NCBI GenBank assembly: GCA_007844125.1
Contig: CM017556.1
Location: 22,596,011-22,660,010, forward strand
Direction of reading: 5' to 3'
Length of the DNA: 64,000 nucleotides
Source: Sinonovacula constricta
Lineage: Eukaryota > Mollusca > Bivalvia > Cardiida > Solecurtidae
Shown here: positions 25,118 through 38,640 of the stretch, in pieces
Numbering within the stretch: position 1 is the first letter of the stretch
Layout: each line of letters begins with the position of its first letter
Translations under genes and position numbers: made by a program
Notes under the pieces: generated by a model
What the model was told of the DNA's origin: nothing
Seen by the model: only the letters and a program-made list of their open reading frames with translations
Database searches by the model: none

Positions 25118-27110
25118 GGTGCACAATTAACAACAAGACCATATCTATGAATGATAATTGGTGCAAAACGTATAATATTTTATTCACTTGAGTCATAAGA
25201 ATATACTACGTGTGTGGTCTAAATAAAGCACGCATGTTCATTTACTGGGATGCAAACTGAAATCAGCACCATTGCTCTGCTGGTCTAAGACCCCGGCGCT
25301 ACATACATTCTAACATGTCCTGAGTAGTGTAGATTCAAAGAACGTATGGCTTCGTTTTCGAGGACGCAAACAAAGGAAGCAGCCTATCTCTTCAAGTCTT
25401 AGACACCTTTAGGGATGGATCCGGGGGAGCGGGAATGCATATATATATATTATAGGGAACCGTCCCTGGACATCTTATGAACCCAATATCAAAGGTTCTC
25501 TTATTTCAACAACACACCCTTGCAACATCATTAAAAAATCACTTTTCGTAGTGTTTGATTCAAAGTACGATATATTTTGTTATTTGATTTAGAAAGATGA
25601 AGGTTTGTTGAAATTGGAATGGTGTTAAATGGGAAGTTAAAAGTGATTTGCTTATGATTCTTGCCATGTTCGATACAATAATATTAATTAGGCTTCATTA
25701 TTTCAATTTCAAGAAATTGTTAACATTCTCCATCCTATTTTAAGCAAAGTATTGTTTTATCTACACTGAACATTCTCCTTTTATTCATTTATCCAGATAG
25801 CACAGCCGTTGCATTTGTCGCAATTGTAAATAAGAATCGTGCATTGCTTAATATAAAGGTAAGGACTGACATTCCGATGATGGCTATGATGTAGGCAACA
25901 ACCCTTCATGCCTGGGAAAGAGCTGTAGGATTTCATATAGCCAAAGAACTAACAGTTTCACCTATCCGTCATGGCTATAGGCAGCTTTTGTTAATAACAA
26001 TAGCAACGGCTTGCATCAACTGTCTTCTTGACAATGAAAGTACCACTGACAGTTGCTGTAATTGACCTTTAATGTATTCTCTCTGTTGGCTTGCTTTTCT
26101 TCTATTTTACTTGTCACATTGACAAAGTTTTTTTCTAATCATTCATGTTTCGAGCAAATATGTCCGATATAAGGTCGCATGCCACCGACAGCAGAGCATA
26201 GAATGTCCGATAAATAAACGTGTAATAGTAATATTGTTCGAAATTTATTTATTTTACGTCTGTACATTACTGTACCTTGTATTTTTATTATAGTTGTTTG
26301 TAAATAGTATAGTATTTGCTTCCGATGCTGGAGTTTACTGTTATTTGCAAAAAGCTCTAAAGACGCGTTATGTTATTGTCCTCCTTACACCGGAAGTATA
26401 ATTCTTGCTTACTGACTGTTGCAAGGTAGTAACTGGTGTGTTTTCTCTAATTATGTAATGTTTCGCCCCGGTGTTTGTGCACCTGTTACATTTAACCTGT
26501 TTGTTTTTACTTTAGACAAATGTTAGTCCAAAATGTAATTAATGTTGCGATTGTCATAGGACATTGTCTAATTTTCCTATAAATGATAAATCCCTGAAGA
26601 ACAACCGTGTTAGCAGTTGTTTTTCCTCTAAAGGAAACCGGTAACTCCGACAGATAACAAGAAGCAGTTCTTTGCAATACTTTAGAGCTATTTTCTAAAA
26701 TCAAACATCTATCAAATATTTTAAAACAATTAACATTATTACATCAAATGATTATTTCTTATAACAAAAAATGATACAAATTCATTTTTGCCTTAAGTGC
26801 TTGATAAAAGTAAAGTACAGATTGCAATGTCAACGACGTTAAATGTTGTAACTTTGTCCATAAACTTGATAATTTTATAAATATAGGTTTTGGGTGATAA
26901 AACATTGGGATACTGCTTGCTCTTGATCGGCTTGTAGCAAAACGTATTACACCCCAAGACATTTTTAAGTTATCTGCTGAAAATCACGTCAAAATTACGT
27001 TCCACTAATACCAGACTCTTGATTTCATAAACCCAGGTAAAGTGCCTTCCTAAGACACTTGTTTTCGTTATTTTCATGTCGACACAAAAATATGAAATGC
27101 TTGAAATAGG
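25118..27110. other. Unannotated sequence
   Basis: 2 kb with no recognisable gene. AT repeats near 25438-25450 are trivial. Confidence 0.5.
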
Positions 27111-27114
27111 ATTT

Positions 27115-27570
27115 TTATATTCATCGCCATATTGTTGATATTCTGAATAAAATGTGTGCATTTAATGATGAGGAAGAGGGTCTGTTTTAGTGACAAGAAA
27201 GGGAGCGGGCGCAATAAAGCGCAATAAACTTATATTGCCATAAGCTACGAATGCGTTTAACTTCAAAGACACGAAAACTATTAAAAGTGGGAGAATTACC
27301 CAGAATTCAGTTAGGTTTTCAATCCAAAAATGTACAACGGGACCTCGTTCTTTGAAGATCATCTAAAACTTGATTAACGAGTCTGTAATTTGCGTTTAGA
27401 GTTCGGTAGGATTGCGACTGAACGTAAATTCACTTTGAAACCTTAGATGTTTACATATAATCTTTATCGTGTATACAAATGCTCCGTATTCATGGATTGT
27501 GTGAAAGTTATCGAATTCAATTAACTCTAAATGCCCAAAATTATAAACAACTTTACAAGTGCTTTCTTTT
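27115..27570 (+). repeat. Module B, copy 1
   Basis: GCGGGCGCAATAAAGCG, TTGCCATAAGCTACGAA, AATTACCCAGAATTCAGTTA, CAACGGGACC, GTTCTTTGAAGATC, AATCTTTATCGTGTATACAA and ATGCTCCGTATTCATGGATT recur in this order at 38150, 46740, 51800 and 53600 and inverted at 57860. No shared open frame, so probably non-coding. Confidence 0.82.
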
Positions 27571-27576
27571 TTCTAA

Positions 27577-28096
<520 letters not shown>

Positions 28097-28625
28097 GCAT
28101 CAGATTCGTATATATCATTTCTAAGAAATAACATCGATTTGCATTTATCATTTTTAAGAAAGTACATCAGATTCGTATGTATCATTTCTAAGAAATGGCA
28201 TCAGATTCGTATATGTCATTTCTAGGAAATCAGATTCGTATATACATGTATCAATTCTAATAAAAGACATCAGATTCGTATATATCATTTCTAATAAATA
28301 ATATCGATTGGCATTTATCATTTCTAAGAAATTACATCAGATTCGTATGTATCATTTCTTAGAAATTACATCAGATTCGTATATATCATTTCTTCGAAAT
28401 GACATCAGATACTTATATATCATTTCTAAGAAATGTCACCAGATACGTATATATCATTTCTAAGAAATGACATCAGATTCGTATATATCATTTCTAAGAA
28501 ATGACATCAGATACGCATATATCATTTCTAAGAAATGACACCAGATACGTATATATCATTTCTAAGAAATGGCACCAGATACGTATATATCATTTCTAAG
28601 AAATGACATCAGATTCGTATAAGTC
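28097..28625 (+). repeat. ~34-bp minisatellite with a palindrome in each unit
   Basis: About 15 units of CATCAGATTCGTATATATCA followed by TTTCTAAGAAATGA. The 3' units are most regular and the 5' units longer and diverged. Each unit contains ATTTCTAAGAAAT, a near-perfect palindrome. No coding. Confidence 0.95.
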
Positions 28626-28820
28626 TTTTAATAATTACTACATATTGCTAAGTGTTACATCAGCCAATGCTAAATGTTTAATAGTTAAATATTTTACAGT
28701 CACAATAAATAAAATATCGTAAGTAAGTAATGACATGCGTTTGGGTATTCATCCCCTTTCTTAAGTAAAAACATGTTTATAAAATTTCTAAAAATAAAAT
28801 GTCAGGCTGTCAGCAGTAGC

Positions 28821-29102
28821 TCATTTTTCAGGATGGCTGGTACATCGGACCTTTAGTTGAAAAGATAATTGTATCAGTTTCATAGATGCTAGAGACGTGT
28901 GACCTTCTGAGATGATGATCTTAGTGATATGGTCTTTATAATATGATGTTCGTGGAGTCTTCTGGCTAATTTCCTCATTCCTAATCCTAGGAACTTTGTT
29001 TGTCAATGTTTTACATGCATCGGATTCCTTGTCAAAGATTTCTTGTTCCTTGAAATTTTCGGTTTCATCGTGGGCATAGTACATCAATGTGCAGATTCTC
29101 AC
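28821..29102 (-). other. Possible exon or decayed coding segment, 93 codons
   Basis: The product is hydrophilic with protein-like composition (DETENFKEQEIFDKESDACK, then RNEEISQKTPRTSYY), unlike the cysteine/phenylalanine-rich chance frames around it. No domain recognised and no convincing acceptor site just upstream. It may be chance. Confidence 0.18.
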
Positions 29103-29785
29103 AACATTAACAGACTAGTTCTGAATTAAGTCTATATGTTAAACATTAATGAATTGTCTTGTCTATTTTCTTCATTTTTTCAGAAAACGCAACTTGCCAA
29201 TTTTATGTTATTTGCCATTATGCCCGACTGTGAATAGAAATGAAGCCATAGTTATGGCATTTAATGCACATTGGACGGTGTTATTATCAAAGTCTTCATG
29301 TGTCTTTTCATGCCAGCGGAGTACATAAAAGCCAAATGTTTCTCAACTGCAGTTAAGTACTGATATTGAAACTATATTTACTTCATCATTTTGTTGTCAT
29401 TTATATTTGTCAACAAATATCGTGTTCGTTCTTTTCTTTGACATGTTGGTTCTCTATTCTTTGTTTAAAAATAAATAATAATGGGACTTTATGTTTGTGT
29501 GTTGTTGTTTTTTAACTTAATTTACTGGAATTAAACATATTCATTGTTAATGTTATTATAATTTATCCTGTCCACAAAGCACAAAATAGAAAGAACATAA
29601 CACATTATAATGACATATTAATAATAACTAAATGTCATTCAATCTAGAATTTTGAAGATTTTAGGTTTTCTGCCTTTTTCAAGATAAATTTCCACTTTAC
29701 GCTCGCTTTTTATATTCAGTTTTAAGCAGTCAATATTAATGGTACTATTATACATATAACATTTCACAAAACATGACACAAAATA
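29103..29785. other. Unannotated sequence
   Basis: A strong acceptor-like pyrimidine tract TTTTCTTCATTTTTTCAG lies at 29165-29182 on plus, but the frames after it close within 20 codons. Confidence 0.45.
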
Positions 29786-29789
29786 TATA

Positions 29790-30180
29790 GCAGTTCGTAA
29801 ATTGAGTCATACCTTTCCTTTCACTCGTAACTTCTTTAAGTTTATCGTCCAGTAGGCACATTTTATTCATTTATAACATTCGGAATACCTCAGTTCAGAT
29901 TATTATGGAAATATCTTCATTCTTTTATGCAAATTAGTTGCAAAGTATCGCGTTGCTGGAGATTATGGAGCAGTTCACATATGTGTAACATGAAAGGAAT
30001 TGTAATTAAATGTTTAAGCCTTGGGTATGATCAAAATCTGCCAATTATTATCCACGTTTCTGTTGTTCGCAGATAAAAGAGGCTCTTCATTACATATAAG
30101 CGTCCTTGTTATATTGTTATTTCATAAAACTAGTTACACTTTCTATGCTTTTAGCATGATAGCGAAATAAAGTACCATTT
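29790..30180 (+). repeat. Module D, copy 1 (diverged)
   Basis: CACATTTTATTCATTTATAAC, then GGAAATATCTTCAT, GCAAATTAGTTGC, CATATGTGTAACATGAAAGG and ATCCACGTTTCTGTT match 32060-32560 in order. Confidence 0.65.
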
Positions 30181-30880
30181 TGCCTGTCTTTAAAATATTT
30201 TCTTGCCTGAAAAAAAGGTTGGTTTATCAACTGTATATATTGGTAAAACTATTTTCTAAAAGTCATAGTTATTGTTATCGTGTAAGAGATTTGACACGGG
30301 ATTTAAATTTGATTGTGAATAAAGGTTATATAAACATTGCGTGTATCTTGTTTTTGAAGACAATGGACAATTTCCAAAGGTTCATATGAAGACTAAGTAA
30401 GAACAATGCAAGAATTATAAAGCTATTAAGAAGTAATATGAATTATTATTAAAAAATACAGTTAAAAAACAGTTTTAAAATGCACATATGTATTGCACAC
30501 ATGTAAAGTACGGATTAGCCTATGATCATGACAAGAAGAAGATATATTCTAGTCGGTATAATTGCTAAAAGCAATAAAACTGGGTTTCTATTGCCAAGTT
30601 AAGGGACATGAAACCGTATAGAACGGTTTTTAACTTGTCAAAACTTAAAAAGGAAGTACTTATACATAAAACAAGTCATATTTAACACTAGTTATATAAG
30701 CGTCATTCTGTTTTTGAGTACGCAAATTGGAGGCATCGGAAATAATATCTAAGATTTTCATTTCATATATTGAAGGAACTTTGACATGAATTGTAGAAGA
30801 CAAGAAAGAAAGACATTAATGAATTGAATATAGCCCTAGCATCATCATTAAAAATAAAACAACTTACTTTTATAACCCTT
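30181..30880. other. Unannotated AT-rich sequence between modules D and C1
   Basis: No gene. Probably part of the larger unit. Confidence 0.45.
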
Positions 30881-30884
30881 CTGG

Positions 30885-31130
30885 CATATATAACCGTGCT
30901 TCATGTTGGCGATGCCTAAACTTTGGGCCATCAAGGAGAAACCGAACCTTCATGAGAAAATGAAGAATGCTTAACAATGCCTAACTTCGCTGATAGGTAC
31001 ACATAAACCATTTTAAAGCCACTAATAACCCGCGGTTTGTGTATGTAAATTTATAGGCTGGAATTTACACAGGATTATGGTTGTGTTACTGATTTCCCCC
31101 GCAATCAGTGGGCGATCAGGAAAAAACCGG
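30885..31130 (+). repeat. Module C1, copy 2
   Basis: CATGTTGGCGATGCCTAAAC, TCGCTGATAGGTACACATAAAC, TAATAACCCGCGGTTTGTGT and GGCTGGAATTTACACAGG, all shared with 42365-42615. Confidence 0.78.
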
Positions 31131-32055
31131 CTGAATGGAAAATTTGTTTGGGCGTATCGGTGGGTGCATTAAGGTAGATGTGCATTCAAGAACATTTATG
31201 TAAATTATCTGTCTTGTGCAATTTAACATTTTAATATTATAATGTTATCATTCTCATTTGTCCATGTCAAAATTTTATCTCCTGTCTTTGCTGTAGTTGT
31301 TTTGCTGTAGTTGCTGTAATTGTTTGGGTAATAATGACGACGTCTTTATGTGTATGGTTCAACTACAGGCTTTCTTAAAAAATGTATGGAGGGAACCATT
31401 TTGTACTTGTCTTTCAAGAAAGGGTTTTTTAGTTGCGTCTAACCTTTTATTACGACCTCTGGCATCATTTTCAGTCCACAAATTTAGTTTGGCTTATCTG
31501 ATTTGGTAATGCTATCAAGTCCCTCAGCCCTACACCACAACCAAACCTTTGTGAGCCCTTTTTTACTTAGTTACTACAAATAGTCCCAGAATATTTTGTG
31601 TTGTGAAAAGAAGTAAGTGATTTGGCAAAGGAAAACATTTTCAATGATTTCGCAGTCTGGCTGTCAAGATATTCACATGTCTTGGTCGGGCATATATCCC
31701 GCTTGCTACCTTTCCTACGACTAATGTTGACGTCTTACTTGTCAGAGAGATGTCACAAGATAAATAGTATATGTTGGTATAACATAGAATGTATATATGC
31801 ATTGTCTTACATGTTTTCTAACTATTAATGCTAAAAGAATAACTACGAATTGAGTCAGTACCTATATTATCAGTTCCTCTTAAGAAGACTAAACTTATAA
31901 TATTCGGTTGTTGCTATTGGTGCTGTAGCTTTGTCCCAAAACATTAATTGTAAATGAAATAGCATGAATAATAGCACATTAACACGTGGAGAAGAAAGAA
32001 GAAAATATATACTTTACTGCAGACTACTTCGTCAGCACGACAAGAACGTAATACT
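31131..32055. other. Unannotated sequence
   Basis: Small open frames only; nothing recognised. Confidence 0.5.
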
Positions 32056-32059
32056 CATT

Positions 32060-32560
32060 CATAAACTATGTAATGTCTTTCAAGGGTTTCAAATAAAGGA
32101 ACTCCCTGGATAAAAGGACCGCGTGTTTTACGTTTGGAATTCTTTCAGGTTATCGCCATGTAAGCACATTTTACCAGCTCGTTGAATTTTTAAGATAACT
32201 GAGTTCAAATGGTTATCGAGCTATCTCTATAATCATGTATGTTAGCAAATTAGCAGCACGGTGTTGCGTTGCGGGGAATACGGCTCTGTTTTCTGTCAAA
32301 TGCTACGAACGTGTAATATTTACGCCATATGTGTTACATGAAAGGAACCGTAATAGAGTGTTGAAACTCAGTGTATAACCCAAGTCTGCAATTTTCAATT
32401 TCCATCCACGAGTCTGTTATTAACATATAGTGGTGTTTTTTTTTTTCATAACATATCCGCTTCATTAATGTTGTATTCTTTCGTATAGCTTAATAATATT
32501 TTTCTGGCTGAAATAAAAAAGAACATAACAAAAAAAATAACGGTCCTGCAAAAATCATTA
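32060..32560 (+). repeat. Module D, copy 2
   Basis: GGTTATCGAGCTATCTCTAT, AAATTAGCAGCACGG, GGGAATACGGCTCTGTTTTC and CGAACGTGTAATATTTACGC are nearly identical to 48960-49130, followed by a shared CATATCCGCTTCATTA... TTCTTTC tail. Confidence 0.88.
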
Positions 32561-33425
32561 TAATGGTTTATTGTGCTAGGTAATCAATGCATACATAACA
32601 TTTGCTGCGGCAAATGCAGAAAATATGTATGTGTATTGTGTTGAGTTTTGTTTCTTTTAATTTCAATTATCAAATTTCAAGCAAGGGAAATAAGATGAAA
32701 ATAACCAAATACACATCCTTATCGACTGAGCAGTGGACATAATGACAACGTTTGTTATTATTGGTAGAAAACGGAACTATAGAAATACCATGATGCAACT
32801 GGAGAACATTTCCACTAACACGAAGCAGCTTCAAATAGGCCTAAAACCCATGAGCTGAAGGATTGATGGTCAGCGACTTTAATAACTTCGGTACAAGTTT
32901 CCTCCTATAATTCTGGAAGCTTGTTTCCTATTTCGCATATCTTGGCTTTCTATCAGGGAAAGTCAATGCTTCTCTCTTAACATACCAGTGTTGTTCCAAC
33001 TGTACTGTTAACATCGGCATATTCGGATCGTTTTGTTAAACAAGACCTCGCCAAACTAATGCGAATTCCCAATAATGCCTGTTACTTTTTAAATAATTGT
33101 CATATACACTTTATTATTGCAAGCTACCTTGTTAAAAGCGGACTACTCTGTTCTTTCCTCTTATAATGGTCTCACAGAGCAGCTGCAATTTCTTGTTATT
33201 GTCTGCTACGGTATCGTCCTCATAAAACTGCCTTTACAGAACATTGCAAAGGCACCACTTTGGTGCCCTCGTGAGGGGTGCCAAAAAGGGTATCGGCATA
33301 TCTACAGTGCTTATGTTCATTTTATACGGGCGTACGGGCAGGTGTCATAAGAATCAGTTAAGTATGCTACCTTTTTAGGTGTTCGTGACAAGTCATCATA
33401 GTTAGCTTAGAATTATACCTGACCC
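32561..33425. other. Unannotated sequence
   Basis: No gene recognised. Confidence 0.5.
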
Positions 33426-33429
33426 TAGT

Positions 33430-33640
33430 TAGTTTGAGGTATTCCTCTTTTATTTCTTTTTAATGCAGATAACATATGTGGGCCACGTACCATCTCTCTG
33501 ATTAACATCGGTTTAATTCATTTAAATTTCCTATTGCAATGGCGTATTACATAAAGCATGCTTGTTTTGCTTGCTATTAAGATATGAACTGAATAATTGG
33601 TAAAGCGGTGCATATGCAACATAAAATATGTTTTCCATTT
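33430..33640 (+). repeat. Module C2, copy 2
   Basis: TTTTTAATGCAGATAACATA, GATTAACATCGGTTTAATTC and AGCGGTGCATATGCAAC, parallel to 44430-44600. Confidence 0.7.
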
Positions 33641-34811
33641 CCTAAAATTTTGATGGCATTAATTTGATACCATTATGTTCAGCGAGGTACATTTGTTTTA
33701 CATGTTTTGCGAATATGCACGTATTAACAGGCAATACGAAAATATGCATAAGGTCATTTTCTTACAAATCATTAATTCATTTAAATTAAATTCGTAATAA
33801 TGCAATAGTATAGTTTATTCATTAGTTTCAAACTTTCGGCTTGTGTATGAAATAGACAGGATGAATGCGTACACTCAAAAGGCAGTATATTTTATGCCAG
33901 TTTTTAATACTAGACAATCTGTTCCAGTGAAATATTATTAATTTAAAGTATCGCAGCTCAATCACACAAATTTAAGTCTAAGTAGACTGACATTTGATAC
34001 TTAATTTTCCAGTGCCATCAGAGGTCGAATGTTTAAGTTAATATCAAACATACCGTCGATGTGTTTGTAAGGTTTATGGTAGTTTTAGATGGTGACGGTT
34101 CATCGAAAATGAAAAAAATAAAACATATAAGCATCGATGTTGGATTTATCTTAACTGTCCACGACATGATGTTCATTTCGTAATTGTGAGACGCAAAAAA
34201 ATTGCGAAATCCTAAACTTCACCGTAAGAAACTATTTACCATGATTAGGGTTAGGTTTCACGTTAATGTAAAGTCATTTTCATTAAATCTATACCATAGA
34301 ACGCTTATCAGTACGTTTTACGTTTAAACTCTATTTTGAAGAAGTATGCCATCATGGGTATAGGCTAATACACCATCAACACTTTGTGTATTCATAATAT
34401 CGCATATAAACGGTTCTATGTGTACAACCAGATATATTATAGCTTAAATAACAACTAAACTTAGAGACAAACACATGTGAATGTAAAAGTAACAAACCTC
34501 TAAGAGCAAGACATATAGATAAAAACAAACAGTTACATCCTAGGAATAATTCGGCAAAATGAACGACTAGGGTCTATGGGCAAAGTTTACGGAGCGCTTC
34601 AAACTCAACTTCAAAGAATTGCATCACAAATGTATGTACATATATGTGAACTCATACACCATTAAAGCCTCGATTGCGTTTGTAAACTACAAGTTTTCAA
34701 GAATGTTTTGCCTTGTTCTTCTTGTAATTGTTATATAAATCAATTCGTTGTATCAGCTTCATTGTATATGCGTTATGAAGACTTTTGCCACGTATGTATG
34801 TAGCACTGGAG
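33641..34811. other. Unannotated sequence
   Basis: 1.2 kb without a recognisable gene or repeat. Confidence 0.5.
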
Positions 34812-35219
34812 TAATACCCAATCGGAACACCTCGGATAATTCACGATTCATCTCTCGGATGTATGTAGGTAGTCGGATTACCTCGGTCATTTCCCTAAAT
34901 GGGACCTCTTTTGTGACAGACGTCGAAACAAAGATGGCAGCTCGAATGGCAGTTCACTATAGTACGATGCCTGTAAAACTTTACTTTTTGACTGCTTCAA
35001 ATTTAAATCATCCAAGTTTAATTTACCCGGCGCAGCAAAGACACAGCTGTCAAACGATGGCATTGTTTATGTTTTGTGCGAACTACATTTTGGGGATATT
35101 CTTTCGACTTCCGGCGAACAAATCGATCGTGATTTGAGCACGTATCATTGCACCAGATACATTAGAGGGATGATTGTCCCGAGGACGGAGTTACCCGAGA
35201 AGTTCCGATTGGAGTATTA
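34812..35219. mobile_element. TIR-bearing MITE, copy 2
   Basis: Left end TAATACCCAATCGGAAC followed by CTCGGATAATTC. The right end in reverse complement reads TAATACTCCAATCGGAAC followed by CTCGGGTAACTCC. About 408 bp. The ends begin with TA, consistent with a TA target site (Tc1/mariner style) but not proof. The right half matches 13830-13946. The 129-codon frame inside shows no transposase features. Confidence 0.8.
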
Positions 35220-35651
35220 CCCCTAGCAGGATACAAGGGCAACACCTTCGATGTACAATAGATTAGCTGTTTGTCATTATGTCATAATATTGGTTCATCT
35301 TAGTGTTTTGTAACTTTCCTCATTAACTGGCATGTGAATAACTTTGCAATATATGTTTAATTTATGTTGTCATACGAGCCGTAATATATTTTCGTAGGTT
35401 ACAAACGTCAAGTTCGCACTCCACGGTTATCACAAAAATGTCAATCACTGTTATGGTAAACGTCTTCATATAAATTCAAACAATGACTGTTGAACTGTTA
35501 AAGAACATATCGTTAATTACATTGCATTGTGTGGTATTGTATTGCGTTTCATTGTATTATAGTGTAGTGTGTTGGATGGCATTGCATTGCTTTTCATTAT
35601 ATTCTATTATATTCTATTTTTAACATAATGGTTAAATATTATAAATTAATA
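35220..35651. other. Unannotated sequence with a degenerate ATTGTATT/TATTC run
   Basis: Near 35520-35630 there are imperfect TGCATTG, GTATT and ATTCT repeats. No gene. Confidence 0.5.
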
Positions 35652-36050
35652 TAATGATGACATTCAATCTAATAAACAAAAGAACGACGACGTTCAATAA
35701 ACAATATTTTTCATGTTCAAAAAACGATGACATTACATGTAAATCCAAGAAACGAACAGATCTATGACATTCAACCCAGTAACCGAACTGGATGAGGATA
35801 TTCAATCCAAACAACGAACAGAATGATGGCATTTCAATCTACAATCAGAACGATGATATTTACCCCAAAAACTGAACAGTGCGAAGATGTTTCTTTCCAA
35901 TAACCGAACGAAACGATGGCATTCAATCCAATAACCGAAGAGACAGATGACTTTTAATCCAATAACCGAACAGATAACGTTCAGTGCAATACACTAACAG
36001 ATGGAAAAGGACAATCCTAATAAAATAGCGGAACAGAGACGTTCAAAAGA
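35652..36050 (+). repeat. Diverged ~33-36-bp minisatellite
   Basis: About 11-12 imperfect units on GATGGCATTCAATCCAATAA followed by CCGAACAGA. The clearest units are at 35900-35990. Confidence 0.85.
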
Positions 36051-36445
36051 AAAAGAAAGAAAAAAGACCGGAGCTGTTCCAAATAGTAAACATAATATTT
36101 ACCATTGGTGTTCTTTTTAAAACACGTTTGCGCTTTCAACGTTAAACAAACCCCACAAACGTTTTGCATGTTTCAAATTCCTGAGCTTAGCACAACCGAA
36201 TCTGTCTTCTGTAACTGACGTATGACTGTTTCGTTAGAGACTCAAACCGGCGTACGCTCCATTTCTTTCAGGACTCGGAACATTTTTTTAAATATTTTCT
36301 TTCTTGATGTTGATAAATCAACGTCGATAAAATGTGTAGAATTGCCACATATATTTAAATCTAAACTACTTATAGACCAAGGCAAACAGTGTGAATGTAA
36401 CTGTGACAAAACACAGAGACGAGACATAGCAAACAAAAAGAAAAA
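36051..36445. other. Unannotated sequence
   Basis: No gene recognised; an 87-codon plus frame overlaps repeat family F. Confidence 0.45.
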
Positions 36446-36449
36446 CCGG

Positions 36450-36570
36450 TCTTGGAACGGCAAAAGCACCGACAGGGGTGCTTAAACCTGGTTTGTGAAG
36501 CGCTTCAACCTCGCACTTCCTGAAGATTTTTCTATCAAACATACAGTGTAAATAAACGTATCCCGTTAAA
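36450..36570 (+). repeat. Dispersed repeat family F, copy 2
   Basis: CTTGGAACGGCAAAAGCACC, GGGGTGCTTAAACC and CCTCGCACTTCCTGAAG match 1975-2090 in order. Confidence 0.55.
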
Positions 36571-36865
36571 ATGAGACAACTAACAGTTAGCACCTGCATC
36601 GAGAGTTAACACATATAAAATTAATTAATATATAGACAAAATAACTTACTTTTGATCATTTTCCATTATTAGACTTGTAAGATTATATCCTTGTGTTTTG
36701 CTAAATCTGTTTGTCTAAAGTATGTTGTTGAACTCAGGTTGGACAAAAAGCTGCAAGAATAACTGTACTATTAATTCTTGATTGTTGTTTGATATGTTGG
36801 CAGAGGATGACATACATGTACTGATTATTGTCATGATGTGATAACGATTATTATCATCCCACCAG
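36571..36865. other. Unannotated AT-rich sequence
   Basis: Nothing recognised. Confidence 0.5.
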
Positions 36866-36868
36866 TCA

Positions 36869-36955
36869 GAGACAGAAAGGGAGAGAGAGACACACAGGGA
36901 GAGAGAGAGAGAGAGGGAGAGAGAGAGGGAGAGAGAGAGAGAGAGAGAGGGGGGG
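36869..36955 (+). repeat. (GA)n microsatellite
   Basis: GAGA-rich run with GGGA interruptions, ending in GGGGGG. Confidence 0.95.
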
Positions 36956-38145
36956 TTGAAGAGACACACACAGAGAGGATGGTATTATTTGCACTTAGGA
37001 AAGGACTGAGAAATGTACCTGTCTGTTCACAAATGAGGCATAGTTAAGTTGAATGATGGCTTTAGCTCCCTTCTTCGTAAAAAGAATGGACCTGCCATGG
37101 CAAATGTTAAGTTTTATTATATAACTAAGAGTTCATCGTGACTAGCATGGCACAGATCTAAAGATCGAATACAAAGATCTGTATTACATGTAGTGGTTTT
37201 CCGATTCAGTATATCTTCCTGTCTGAAATCTGGCTTCACTTTTCTGTGTCGTTCCCGTCAAATTTAACCAATTTTACAAAACATAACGTGCAAAATGCGT
37301 TTTCTTTGGTGGAAAAATATAAACGTATCCTGAAATATAAACGAAGTGAATTTTACAAAAAAAAATACTTGTTTAAGATGCTCATTAATAGGGTAGTGAG
37401 TATAGCAGGTGGTACCTAGCTCACCATAAAATGGGCTTTGATGTGGTTCATGTACGGAATTGCGGTTTCAACTAAACCTCTTGAATTGTGACAATCCTGA
37501 CCCCAATTCGATAGAAAACATACTTTGTCAAAATTGACTCGAACCAAATACAAGCATAAATCAAACAACCCGTTTTGGTTCATTATACTAATTTCTATTT
37601 TATCCAAATAAGTCGTAAAACAGCTGTGTAAAGAACACTCGGTGCAGAAAAAGACTCACATAGCTAGCATGAAGTTGTTTTATTGACTGTTAACCGTTTT
37701 TGTACAAAACAACCCTCTTTAAAAGATACTTAACACGAAACATTAAATATATATCAGGTTATTTAGCTTAATTACAAAAAAATAATAATCCATATAAATA
37801 ATAACTAACTGAATTTCCGCATTATTAGTGTCAACACTGTAAGAATGTGTGTTTGGCGACAGACTTATCTTTTATTTAATGAGTGTATTGCTCATTGCAT
37901 ATTGGTAAACAACAGATGCGCAACTTATCTATAATAACTGATTACATGCTGTTAGTATGCTGAGGACAAATCGTATTCAGCATTGGGATATCTTTGTATT
38001 TTGTTGTGCGAAGGGGTGGGGGAGGGAATCAGCTCAAAATAAAATAAAACAAACATTTAAAACTTTATTGCAGAGCCGTGCTTTGTCAAATGCTCTAGAT
38101 ATTTTCTATTAATAGAAAAATATACGTACAAAATAAAGTGTGAAT
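36956..38145. other. Unannotated sequence
   Basis: 1.2 kb without a recognisable gene or repeat. Confidence 0.5.
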
Positions 38146-38149
38146 AAAT

Positions 38150-38640
38150 ATATATTATAAATATCTTACAACGTCTTATAAACGTTATAAACGTCGATAT
38201 TTTGTCGATAATTAATAAGTTTTTGTGCAAATTAGCATCAGGAATATGTTTTTATAGTGGCAGTTTAAAGAGCAGGCGCAATATTGTACAATAAATTTAT
38301 GTTGCCATCAGCGACGAAGAAGTTTAACATCAAAGCCCGGCAGGCTTATAAGTAAGGTGGAATTGCCCAGAGTCTAGTGGGGTTTTTTTTCTTTCAAGAT
38401 TTAGACGTTCAACGGGACCGGTTCTTTGAAGATCCGCTAAAATCTTCATTTACACAACCGTTATTTGTTTCTTGTAGGTTTGCAATTGAAAGCTATTTCA
38501 TCTGGAAGCCAAATATGTTTACACAAAATCTTTATATTGTATACATTCACTCTGTAACCAAGGACTGCAACAAAACGTGATACCGCAATTAACTTTAAAT
38601 GTTAAAATTTGTAAACAATTTTTCTTTTGAAGTTTTGAGA
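38150..38640 (+). repeat. Module B, copy 2
   Basis: GTGCAAATTAGCATC, GCAGGCGCAATA, AAGAAGTTTAACATCAAAG, AACGGGACCGGTTCTTTGAA and ATATTGTATACATTCACTC in module B order. Confidence 0.8.

Noticed and set aside
28097..28625. CRISPR-like array with palindromic repeats
   Set aside because: Continuous ~34-bp tandem units without variable spacers.
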